Shown here in pieces: positions 40,780 to 47,220 of a DNA stretch of 64,000 nucleotides. Both the position numbers and the translations under genes were made by a program. The stretch's first letter is position 1, and every line of letters starts with the position of its first letter. Source of the DNA: Phycisphaerales bacterium (GTDB lineage Bacteria > Planctomycetota > Phycisphaerae > Phycisphaerales > UBA1924); contig JAHDXL010000003.1 in NCBI GenBank assembly GCA_023382935.1, forward strand, positions 241,559-305,558. The letters run 5' to 3'. Below the pieces are notes generated by a model. The model did no database searches, was not told the DNA's origin, and saw nothing but the letters and a program-made list of their open reading frames with translations.

Positions 40780-43112
40780 ACAGACCTCCCATCGCCCCGG
40801 AGGGGCGAACTACCCGAAGACGCCAGAAGAGAAATCACGCGATCGCCTCCGACCTCCCCGTCATCGGCGAGCGCGTCACAGTGCAGATATGAGTCGAGAA
40901 CGCTGGGGCCGTCGTCCAGGGCTCGGCGAGCCGTGACCATGCCACCACTCACTTCATGGGCGAGCAGGTCGATGACGGATGGGCCGGAACACACGGCTCG
41001 GCGAGCCGTGCCACCAACGCACTCGGCGCCGGCGGCTTGCTTCAAGACCTGCTCGGCGTCGACCTGGTCGACGGGCGTGCTGACCAGGCGAAGCGGGGCG
41101 AGCTCGCCGGGGTTGGCCTGCTTGCGCTGCTCGGCGATGCGGGCCTTGGTCTGCTCGACCTCACGCTTCCGCGCCATGTCGGATGTGAGCTCGGCGTCGG
41201 AGAGCGACATGCTCACCGTGTCGATCTGGCGCTTGAGGTCGCGCTTGATCTGCCGCCGCGTGTTCATGGCAGCCTGGAGATCCTCGCGACGGATCGGATC
41301 GTCGGACAGCCCGCCGTGCCGCCCGTTTTCGCGGGCGATGCAGATGAGACGCCAGTCCTCGTCGAAGACGCGGACGCTGCGCAGATCGGACTCGTCGTAG
41401 GAGACGCGGACCTGGCGGCCCGAGCCCATGAGCTCACGCAGCTCGACGGCGTGCTCGCCGTAGCGGACCACCTTGCCGGCGATCTTGAGAGAGACGCCCC
41501 ACTTGTGCACGGTGAGCGGCCGCGTGAAGACCTGCTCGAGCAGGATCAGCGAGTCGGCACGCACCACGCGCATCGCCGGCAGGAAGCGATCGTAGAACTC
41601 GATCGGGCTGAGGCGCTCGGACGTGTCGGCGTCGACCAGGTCATCGATCGCGTGGTCGGCCCGGTGGTTGTACGACTCGAACCAGGTCGCAAACTTCTCA
41701 CGGACCTGCTCGATGGTCGGCAGGTCCATGACGTTGTCCAGACGCTCGGCCCGCTCCATCTTGTCGAGTTCAGCGGCGTCATAACCGGCGTATGAAGGCC
41801 ATTCACGATCGAAGTCGCCGTGCACGGTGCCGAACCAGCGTTCAATCCTGGCCTTGCCGTTGTGGTTGTACGCGACGGCGAAGTGCCCGCCGATGCCCAG
41901 GTGCGTCAGCAGGCCGCACGCCTCACGCTGGATCTGGTCACGCTCGGCCGGAGAGAGGTTGCGGCGCTCGTGCTTGGTGGCGCCGGTGAGCGCGGCGGCG
42001 GCGAAGTCCTTGCCGTTGTCGAGCCAGACGCTGCTCGGCACGCTCACGCCATCGGTGCGGAGCGCATTGAGCAGGGCCTGGCGAATCGTGGCCGAGTTGC
42101 CGGACATCGAGATGACCCAGCCCATCGCGCGGCGCGAGCGGCGGTCGAACCAGGCGGTCAGCCACGGCCGTGCGTGCGTCCAGCGGCCTTCCCTGAACAC
42201 GCGGATGAAGAAGTCGAGCCGGGCGTGGTCGGCCTCCCAGCATTCGCCGGCGGCCCAGGCGTCTGGGTCCTGGCCGATCGGCGCCTGATACTTCTTGCGC
42301 CATGCGTCCTCGCCCTCGCGCTTCAGGCAGATCATCTCGGGCGTGAGCCGTTCTTCCACCAGGTTGAGCACGGTGCGGCGGCTCGGCCAGGCCCAGCCGC
42401 TCGCTTGGGCTTCGGCTTCCACGGTGCGGTGTGCCTTGGCCAGACTCCACTGGTTCGGCGTCAGCCACAGCGCACAGAATCGTGACCAGGCGGCGTCGGA
42501 GCACACCACGTCGCGCGCGGCGGGTCGGCCGCGGTTGTCGAGGCAGCGCACCACGATGCCGGCGAAGTCGTCGCTGGCCGGGCAGGCCTGGTCCAGTTGC
42601 TGCACGCGGCGCAGCGAGAGACGCAGGCCGTACTGCTGCTCCATGCGCGCCGCGAAGGCGGGGTAGTCGCGGGCGATGACCGGAGGCTGCACGCCTTGCC
42701 TCGAAGACTCGGACAAGGCGTGGCACCCAAGGCCCATGCGCCAGCGGCGGAAGGCGATGACGATGTGAGCGCGGGCCTCGGCGTCGGAGCGCTTGGCCAG
42801 CCCGGCCTCGGCGAGCAGTTCGGTGACGGTGGACTTGCCGTTGGGCCGCGTCTCGATGTGGGCACGACGCAGGCGCGGATGGGCGCCCGCGGCGACGAAC
42901 CAACTCTTCGGCCCGTGCGGACTCGGCCGCTGCTCGGCCAGGCCGCGCGGCGCCCACTCGTGCTGACACAGCCGGTTGACCTGGCTGCGCGACTTGCTCA
43001 GCAGGTCGCAGACCTCGGAGGCGGTGTACCAGACCTGGCGGGACGTGAGCGACACGGGAACGCCCGGGCCACCGGCGTGCTTGAGGTCGGGTTGGAGGCG
43101 AAGGGCGGTCAT
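40776..43112 (-). CDS. MuA-type DDE transposase with five repeat-derived insertions
   Basis: A 778-aa transposase catalysing strand transfer of the phage ends. An N-terminal HTH (WYTASEVCDLLSKSRSQVN) binds DNA, followed by the I-beta/I-gamma-type region and the RNase H core with D295 (WEADHARLDFF), D365 (WLDNGKDF) and E424 (ARIERWF). D-D (70) and D-E (59) spacings are close to MuA. A C-terminal coiled region should contact MuB. In-frame repeat peptides lie at 14-20 (GGPGVPV), 129-141 (GCHALSESSRQGV), about 700-710, 723-732 and 766-777. None touches the catalytic residues. A tandem AGCAAAGC array lies just upstream of the start. Confidence 0.93.
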   Translation of the reverse strand: MTALRLQPDLKHAGGPGVPVSLTSRQVWYTASEVCDLLSKSRSQVNRLCQHEWAPRGLAEQRPSPHGPKSWFVAAGAHPRLRRAHIETRPNGKSTVTELLAEAGLAKRSDAEARAHIVIAFRRWRMGLGCHALSESSRQGVQPPVIARDYPAFAARMEQQYGLRLSLRRVQQLDQACPASDDFAGIVVRCLDNRGRPAARDVVCSDAAWSRFCALWLTPNQWSLAKAHRTVEAEAQASGWAWPSRRTVLNLVEERLTPEMICLKREGEDAWRKKYQAPIGQDPDAWAAGECWEADHARLDFFIRVFREGRWTHARPWLTAWFDRRSRRAMGWVISMSGNSATIRQALLNALRTDGVSVPSSVWLDNGKDFAAAALTGATKHERRNLSPAERDQIQREACGLLTHLGIGGHFAVAYNHNGKARIERWFGTVHGDFDREWPSYAGYDAAELDKMERAERLDNVMDLPTIEQVREKFATWFESYNHRADHAIDDLVDADTSERLSPIEFYDRFLPAMRVVRADSLILLEQVFTRPLTVHKWGVSLKIAGKVVRYGEHAVELRELMGSGRQVRVSYDESDLRSVRVFDEDWRLICIARENGRHGGLSDDPIRREDLQAAMNTRRQIKRDLKRQIDTVSMSLSDAELTSDMARKREVEQTKARIAEQRKQANPGELAPLRLVSTPVDQVDAEQVLKQAAGAECVGGTARRAVCSGPSVIDLLAHEVSGGMVTARRALDDGPSVLDSYLHCDALADDGEVGGDRVISLLASSGSSPLRGDGRSV
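40791..40816. repeat. Palindrome family C, copy 2
   Basis: TCGCCCC-GGA-GGGGCGA followed by ACTACCCG. Encodes GSSPLRGD at the end of the transposase. Confidence 0.85.
40919..40938. repeat. Palindrome family B, partial copy
   Basis: GGGCTCGGCGAGCCGTGACC, a diverged copy. Encodes part of the transposase tail (VTARRALD). Confidence 0.7.
40992..41015. repeat. Palindrome family B, copy 1
   Basis: CACGGCTCGGCGAGCCGTG followed by CCACC. In the transposase it encodes GGTARRAV. Confidence 0.9.
42690..42728. repeat. Palindrome family D, copy 2
   Basis: Identical in its arms and loop to copy 1. Encodes the same GCHALSESSRQGV in the transposase N-terminal region. Confidence 0.92.
43053..43073. repeat. 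Palindrome family A, diverged copy
   Basis: CACGGGAACGCCCGGGCCACC; encodes GGPGVPV in the transposase N-terminus. Confidence 0.75.
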
Positions 43113-43120
43113 GGGGAGAG

Positions 43121-43161
43121 CAGCAAAGCAGCAGAACAGCAAAACAGCAGAACAACAAATC
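43121..43161. repeat. AGCAAAGC octamer array
   Basis: Imperfect tandem CAGCAAAG/CAGCAGAA units. Lies between the transposase start and the gene at 43160. Confidence 0.9.
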
Positions 43162-43618
43162 AGGCGGCGGGGAGGTTGACCAGGTCGGCGGCGCGACGCA
43201 CCAGGTCGAGCTGGTGACCGAGAGGGGCGACGAGGACGAACAGCGAGCCGGGCACGCCGACGACGGACATGAGCAGGAGGCCGCGATCGGCCAGCATGCT
43301 GTAGCCGTCGATCACCTGGCGAGCGGTGGGCGACTGCCACGCCGGCTCGCGATGATGATGCACCAGGTTCTCACGCACGACCGCGAGCGTCTCAGCGACG
43401 GACTCGGGCACGAGCGTGGCGACGCCGGAGATCGCGTGCACGTCGGCCTGGCTGATGAGGCGCATGTCGAAGTCGCTGAGCGCGAAATAGGCAGCCTCGT
43501 CGCGATCGATGATCGTCTTGGCGATCGGCGTCGAGTTGATGTCGTGGCGCGGCGAGGCCGAGGCGGTGCCGCACGAGAGACAGGGCCTGATCACTGATGG
43601 ATCGGTAACGGTGGTCAT
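43160..43618 (-). CDS. Prophage early-operon protein, unknown function
   Basis: A 152-aa protein with a CLSCG motif near residue 13 that may bind zinc together with a following Cys/His, then a helical domain (DEAAYFALSDFDMRLISQAD) and a beta-rich end (YSMLADRGLLLMSVVGVPGS). It lies one gene upstream of the transposase. ATGA overlap upstream; a 47-bp gap to the transposase start holds the tandem array. Confidence 0.6.
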   Translation of the reverse strand: MTTVTDPSVIRPCLSCGTASASPRHDINSTPIAKTIIDRDEAAYFALSDFDMRLISQADVHAISGVATLVPESVAETLAVVRENLVHHHREPAWQSPTARQVIDGYSMLADRGLLLMSVVGVPGSLFVLVAPLGHQLDLVRRAADLVNLPAA

Positions 43619-44055
43619 GCTGCCTCCTGCTTCGGAGTCTGCGGAGCATCCGGTGCCACGGGGAATTGCTTCGAGGCGAGGTTGAACCGATCGTCGCCAT
43701 ACGCGCTGACGAGGTTCTCCCAACCGCACACCACAGCGCTGAGGGCAAATGCGCGTGCCATGCCTACCTGTGCGTCCGAGTAGCCGCAGCCTGCCAGCCG
43801 ATCACGCATGACGCGATCAGTAACGTTCACCGCTCCGGTCCATGTCGTGGGCTTGTGCTCGACCAGTGCCCTTGTGAACTCCACGACGGCGATGACGATG
43901 GCCTGTTCGTAGCCGGGGCCAATGCCGCCCAACTCGACGCAGCAGATGATGTCGCCTCTGTCCCAGGCGCTGACCACGTCACGCGCCTCGGCGACGTGCG
44001 TGTCGTCGTAGACGTAAGGCTCTTGAACTCGCTGCTCGACTTCGTGCTGGTTCAT
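43615..44055 (-). CDS. Prophage early-operon protein, unknown function
   Basis: A 146-aa protein (ARDVVSAWDRGDIICCVELG, YEQAIVIAVVEFTRALVEHK, then NVTDRVMRDRLAGCGYSDAQ). Mixed alpha/beta, no recognised family. ATGA overlaps on both sides. Confidence 0.6.
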   Translation of the reverse strand: MNQHEVEQRVQEPYVYDDTHVAEARDVVSAWDRGDIICCVELGGIGPGYEQAIVIAVVEFTRALVEHKPTTWTGAVNVTDRVMRDRLAGCGYSDAQVGMARAFALSAVVCGWENLVSAYGDDRFNLASKQFPVAPDAPQTPKQEAA

Positions 44056-44462
44056 GCCGACATGTCCAATCTCGGCGCGGTGCCGGTGGAGGGGAGCGCG
44101 GACTGGGCCGCGCGGAGCGCGTTCTGGACGCTGGCGAGCTTGTCGCGGACGTTGTCCAGGTGACGATCGAGTTGCGAGGCGGGCACCAGCTCGCGGGCGC
44201 CGACACCGAGGGCGATGGTGATGAGCCGTTCGTCCCGCGTCATGCGCCACAGCGACCGGAGCATCTGCGCGGGCACGGCGAACTGGCCGTCAAGCACTCG
44301 CGTGACGTAGGACTCGGAGCAGCCCATCGCCGAGGCGAGTGAGACCTGGCTGAGCCCGGCCTCGACCAGTACCTCGCGGACGATCGCATTGTCAGTGACG
44401 TTGGCAGGCATGGGACAAGGTGCGGGATCGATCAGGCCGGCGGAGGGTTTGCCGATGAGCAT
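44052..44462 (-). CDS. HTH protein heading the early operon (Ner/CII-like position)
   Basis: A 136-aa protein with a clear XRE-type helix-turn-helix, GLSQVSLASAMGCSESYVTR, near residues 35-54, then a second helical domain (VPAQMLRSLWRMTRDERLIT) and a C-terminal coiled tail (LDNVRDKLASVQNALRAAQS). It is the first gene of the leftward operon, where Mu carries ner, so it probably regulates the early promoter. Start ATG 44462 has an AAGGA further upstream; ATG 44411 is an alternative. A palindromic repeat (44482-44505) lies just upstream. Confidence 0.75.
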   Translation of the reverse strand: MLIGKPSAGLIDPAPCPMPANVTDNAIVREVLVEAGLSQVSLASAMGCSESYVTRVLDGQFAVPAQMLRSLWRMTRDERLITIALGVGARELVPASQLDRHLDNVRDKLASVQNALRAAQSALPSTGTAPRLDMSA

Positions 44463-44481
44463 GGGCGCGAGTCCTTTCGCG

Positions 44482-44505
44482 CACGGGCGGGACGCCCGTG
44501 CCACC
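44482..44505. repeat. Palindrome family A, copy 3
   Basis: Same core as copy 1, in the spacer before the early operon. Confidence 0.9.
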
Positions 44506-44590
44506 ATGAGCGGCAACACACACGCTCGATGAGTTGCTTCCCGCGCCCTCAATGGCGTGGGAGAATGCGGGGGAAGAGACGAAGCGGGGA

Positions 44591-44614
44591 CACGGCTCGG
44601 CGAGCCGTGCCACC
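44591..44614. repeat. Palindrome family B, copy 2
   Basis: CACGGCTCGGCGAGCCGTG plus CCACC, in the structured spacer. Confidence 0.9.
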
Positions 44615-44806
44615 GAAAAGGACCGCGCGGTGTGGTGGGCCGCGCGGTCCAGGCGTATGCGGGCACAAGCCCGCCTGGTGATCAATGGCAGCGCCGTCGT
44701 GCAGGGTGACGACGCTGCCGCGTTGGAGAAATGGTCAGGGGATGGGGAGGCCATGCCCTGACCTGGATGATGCGACCGGCTACACACCGGCGCGGAACTG
44801 GTGAAG

Positions 44807-44872
44807 AGGCGAGATGGCGAGATGGCGAGTGGCGAGGTGGGGAAGGCACACGGCTCAGCGAGCCGTGCCACC
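44807..44872. repeat. GCGAGATG octamer array next to palindrome family B, copy 3
   Basis: GCGAGATG/GCGAGTGG-type units (44807-44846), then CACGGCTCAGCGAGCCGTG (44849-44867) with CCACC. In the spacer. Confidence 0.85.
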
Positions 44873-45304
44873 GGGGGGAAAGCGCCGGCGGGAAGGAGTC
44901 CACCCGCCGGAGCCGGTAGGTCGGCCACAAGCCGGCCATGTACAAGGAAGAGGGAGCGGACCTCGGAGAGTCCTGCCCACCCAGAAAGGTCTCGGCGGTA
45001 GCGACGCCCCGACGAGACCTGCGTGTTGTGCGCCGGCCACGAGCCGGCGGAGAGAAGAGATCCAATAGCGACGCGCCCGGGTTCGAGCGCGCCGCCGGAG
45101 GAGAGAGGCTGGGTGGGGAAGAGAGCCAGATGGCAGATGGCCAGAGAGCCGGATGAAGAGAGAGAGAGGAGGTCGTGTCTGCGGTTTCCGGATTGGATTC
45201 GCCTGGACATCGGAGCCTCCCTCGAAAGCCGTTCTCCGGGCCTTTCGACCGGGAGAAGGATGCATAAGAGACCCGGCCGGGAACGCCCCGGACCGGATGT
45301 GAGA

Positions 45305-45550
45305 TCAGGCGGCGTTGGACAACTGGCTGGTTTGGTTCGGGAACAGTGTTCGAACATCAATCTGGAACGCAGCGTTGAGGCGATCCAGCAGTTCTCCGGC
45401 AGGCAACACATGGCCCGCTTCGATGGCCACGATGACCTGAGCCGGTACGCGCAGTTGTTTGGCAAACTCACGAATGGAGATCTTGATCCTGGCACGCTCC
45501 GCCCGGAAGTTGTCCGCGAAAGTCGGTTCTTTACGCCGAGGTGCTGGCAT
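45305..45550 (-). CDS. XRE-family phage repressor
   Basis: An 81-aa HTH protein: SIREFAKQLRVPAQVIVAIEAGHVLPAGE forms the DNA-binding helices near residues 25-55 (given here only as description of positions). The short size and position fit a Cro/C-type repressor. It uses ATG 45550 with AAAGGA upstream. Palindromic operators lie at 45568-45594, overlapping its promoter region, which suggests autoregulation. It is transcribed in the same direction as the early operon, from which it is separated by the structured spacer. Confidence 0.8.
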   Translation of the reverse strand: MPAPRRKEPTFADNFRAERARIKISIREFAKQLRVPAQVIVAIEAGHVLPAGELLDRLNAAFQIDVRTLFPNQTSQLSNAA

Positions 45551-45567
45551 TGTCGGTCCTTTCCCGA

Positions 45568-45583
45568 TCCACTGGTCAGTGGA
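45568..45583. promoter_or_regulatory. 16-bp palindromic operator
   Basis: TCCACTG-GT-CAGTGGA is a perfect palindrome 18 bp upstream of the repressor start codon. It overlaps the next palindrome by 3 bp. Probably a repressor operator. Confidence 0.6.
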
Positions 45584-45594
45584 ACGTATGTTCC
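45581..45594. promoter_or_regulatory. GAAC-N4-GTTC palindrome (LexA-like or repressor operator)
   Basis: GGAACGTATGTTCC is a perfect palindrome matching the GAAC-N4-GTTC core of the Gram-positive-type LexA box. A weaker relative (GAACATACCTTC) follows at 45606-45617, and GTGTTCT...AGAACAC at 45654-45681. Either SOS control or a cooperative operator set for the XRE repressor. Confidence 0.55.
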
Positions 45595-45653
45595 ATGTAT
45601 CGGGTGAACATACCTTCAAGCATGAGGCAAAGCAAGCGTGGGGTGATCAGAAA

Positions 45654-45681
45654 GTGTTCTGTGGATAACTCTGGAGAACAC
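45654..45681. promoter_or_regulatory. GTGTTCT/AGAACAC inverted repeat
   Basis: A 7-bp inverted repeat with 14 bp between arms, containing the same GTTC/GAAC half-sites as the operators above. It lies 67 bp upstream of the rightward gene at 45748. Confidence 0.45.
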
Positions 45682-45747
45682 CGGATGTCCTGCGCACTGT
45701 CACAAGAAGGTGCTTTGAACTCGTGCGTCCTCAGGACGAGGAAAGTG

Positions 45748-46302
45748 ATGCCGAACACACCAAGGGGAGGACAGTCGGAAGGGTTGCCGGAAGGCTGGTC
45801 GCGACAGGCACTTACGGTGCCACACGACCTGGCCACTCGGTTCAAGGATCTTGCGAGAGAGACCGGGCCTGGAGCGGTCAAGAACCTCGGCACGACTGCC
45901 ATCGCGCTTTTCCTTGGGTTACCCAAGGTGGTCAGGGATGCGATCGCCAGCGAAGTCCACTATCACACATGGAAAAGTCCTCCGGTCGGAGTCGATCCCG
46001 ATGTTGTCTGGCGAGTGCTGCTTGATCAACTACGCAAGAGCATTCCAGAGAAGGACTTGCGTGAGTTCGACCGGATCACCATGGGATTCTGGAGGGATCT
46101 CAGCCAGTGCGACTGGGGCAATGAAAAGCTCGCCGAGTCGAAGAAGAAGGCGGACGAAGCGGCCCAGCAGGAGAAGGAAGCCAAGTGGGCGATCACCCGC
46201 ATCCTCGATCCTGAGCTGACCCCGCCGCCAGGCGAAAAGGCCAGCGACAAGGCCAAGCGGGTCGCAAACGCGGCGAAAGACAAGGGGCGCAAATCCGGGT
46301 AA
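45748..46302 (+). CDS. Rightward protein next to the repressor, unknown function
   Basis: A 184-aa protein. Residues 14-60 (WSRQALTVPHDLATRFKDLA, then KNLGTTAIALFLGLPKVVRD) share a VP-D-A...GxxxxxxTAxxAFLxxPxxxR pattern with the 78-aa protein at 54427. A long charged helix follows (KLAESKKKADEAAQQEKEAK) and a basic tail. ATG 45748 has AGGAAAGTG upstream; ATG 45685 is also possible. It is divergent from the repressor across the operators, so it may be a lysogeny-expressed gene. Function unknown. Confidence 0.65.
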   Translation: MPNTPRGGQSEGLPEGWSRQALTVPHDLATRFKDLARETGPGAVKNLGTTAIALFLGLPKVVRDAIASEVHYHTWKSPPVGVDPDVVWRVLLDQLRKSIPEKDLREFDRITMGFWRDLSQCDWGNEKLAESKKKADEAAQQEKEAKWAITRILDPELTPPPGEKASDKAKRVANAAKDKGRKSG

Positions 46303-46311
46303 GGTAGAGGC

Positions 46312-46797
46312 ATGCCGAAGTACCGGATCATGGGGGCGTGGGAGGACTCGGGCGATCAGGTCAGCGTCGAGATCGACGTGGCCGACGAGGCCAAAGCCGC
46401 GATGTTCGCGGAGCGACGCCGCATCATGGTCCGGCGCATCGTCCCGATGGACGTGCAGCCTGAGGAGCGCGGCATCGTCCTCGAAGCCGACACGGACGGG
46501 CGCACCACCACGGTGATGACCCGGGGCCCGGTGGTGATCGAGCAGGAACGAGCCATGAAGGTGGCGCCGGGGGAGATCCTCCGCAAGCGGCGAGGGCAGT
46601 GGACCTCGGTCCCGCCTGAAGAGGTCGAGCTCGGGGACCTGGTGCACGGCAGGCACGGCTACGCCTACCTGCGCGTCGATCAGCGCGGGCTGTTCTGGAC
46701 GATCGTCTGGGCGTTCGTCGTGGGCAACTTCATGCTGTGGTTCGTGCTCGCCCTGATCGGGCTGACGCTCTACACCAACGGGTATTCGCCCGACTGA
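46312..46797 (+). CDS. Membrane-anchored protein, unknown function
   Basis: A 161-aa protein. N-terminal KYRIMGAWEDSGDQVSVEID plus KAAMFAERRRIMVRRIVPMD resembles a small domain common in planctomycete proteins (recollection). A central basic region is followed by two hydrophobic segments (WTIVWAFVVGNFMLWFVLAL, then IGLTLYTNG). It lies 9 bp after the previous gene. It may be a lysogenic-conversion gene acquired from a host. Confidence 0.6.
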   Translation: MPKYRIMGAWEDSGDQVSVEIDVADEAKAAMFAERRRIMVRRIVPMDVQPEERGIVLEADTDGRTTTVMTRGPVVIEQERAMKVAPGEILRKRRGQWTSVPPEEVELGDLVHGRHGYAYLRVDQRGLFWTIVWAFVVGNFMLWFVLALIGLTLYTNGYSPD

Positions 46798-46813
46798 GGT
46801 TGGTCCCCCACCC

Positions 46814-46837
46814 CCCGGCTCGGCGAGCCGGGCCACC
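46814..46837. repeat. Palindrome family B, copy 4
   Basis: CCCGGCTCGGCGAGCCGGG plus CCACC; located 60 bp upstream of the promoter at 46878. Confidence 0.9.
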
Positions 46838-46877
46838 ACCCCACCGCCCCCGCCCCTGTGGACAACCTGTCCGGTAG

Positions 46878-46905
46878 TTGACAGGGGCCCGGTTGTTGGT
46901 ACACT
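46878..46905 (+). promoter_or_regulatory. Sigma-70-type promoter for the rightward late region
   Basis: TTGACA (46878-46883) and TACACT (46900-46905) are separated by 16 bp. Overlapping upstream are GGACA/TGTCC (46860-46872) and CTGTC/GACAG (46867-46884) inverted repeats that could be an operator. The next gene starts about 310 bp downstream. Confidence 0.65.
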
Positions 46906-47124
46906 CCCCCATGAGCCGATAAGATGATCGCGGGCGAGCACCCAGGAGGCTTCCCATGAAACTGACCAAATGACTGTTCGGGCGACGTGCGGGGAACCAC
47001 GCGTCGAGCCCATTGGATGCATAAGTGAGTGGTGTCTCGGGAAACCGGGGCACCGACAAGCAGACGCCGTTCTCCTGAACTTTCGGCCGGAACTGATGAG
47101 GTTTCGGCTGTGGCCGTTTTTGAG

Positions 47125-47157
47125 AACAGCAAAGCAGCAAAGCAGCAAAGCAACAGA
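47125..47157. repeat. AGCAAAGC octamer array
   Basis: Four CAGCAAAG-type units ending CAACAGAG. Confidence 0.9.
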
Positions 47158-47166
47158 GGGGAGATC

Positions 47167-47220
47167 CCCTCGCTGGCGCTTCGGGCTCGTGCCGACCTCA
47201 CGACCTCACGATCTCACCTC
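47167..47220. repeat. Repeat family F copy 2 and CTCACGAC array
   Basis: CCCTCGCTGGCGCTTCGGGC unit followed by CTCACGAC/CTCACGAT units, immediately before the lipoprotein start at 47221. Confidence 0.85.

Larger units (their letters stand above)
44463..45304. other. 842-bp gene-free spacer packed with inverted repeats and tandem repeats
   Basis: Between the early operon and the repressor gene I see no convincing gene. Instead there are perfect inverted repeats: GGACCGCGCGG/CCGCGCGGTCC at 44620-44650, CCAGGCG/CGCCTGG at 44649-44678, GGCAGC/GCTGCC at 44687-44719, CCGGCGGG/CCCGCCGG at 44885-44910, AGGTCTCG/CGAGACCT at 44987-45020, CGCCGGC/GCCGGCG at 45031-45049 and TTCTCC/GGAGAA at 45232-45257, besides three repeat-family palindromes. 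If the early promoter lies near the repressor, this is a heavily structured leader. Confidence 0.7.
46798..47220. other. Gene-free leader region before the late operon
   Basis: Contains the repeat at 46814-46837, a promoter at 46878, an AGGAGG followed by a five-codon mini-ORF (ATG 46956 to TGA 46971) and tandem repeats at 47125-47157 and 47167-47220. No convincing gene otherwise. Confidence 0.6.

Noticed and set aside
44392-45495. A 367-codon minus-strand frame across the spacer
   Set aside because: It is open only because the DNA is GC-rich and repeat-filled; it has no start context, and it overlaps the repressor and HTH genes in another frame.
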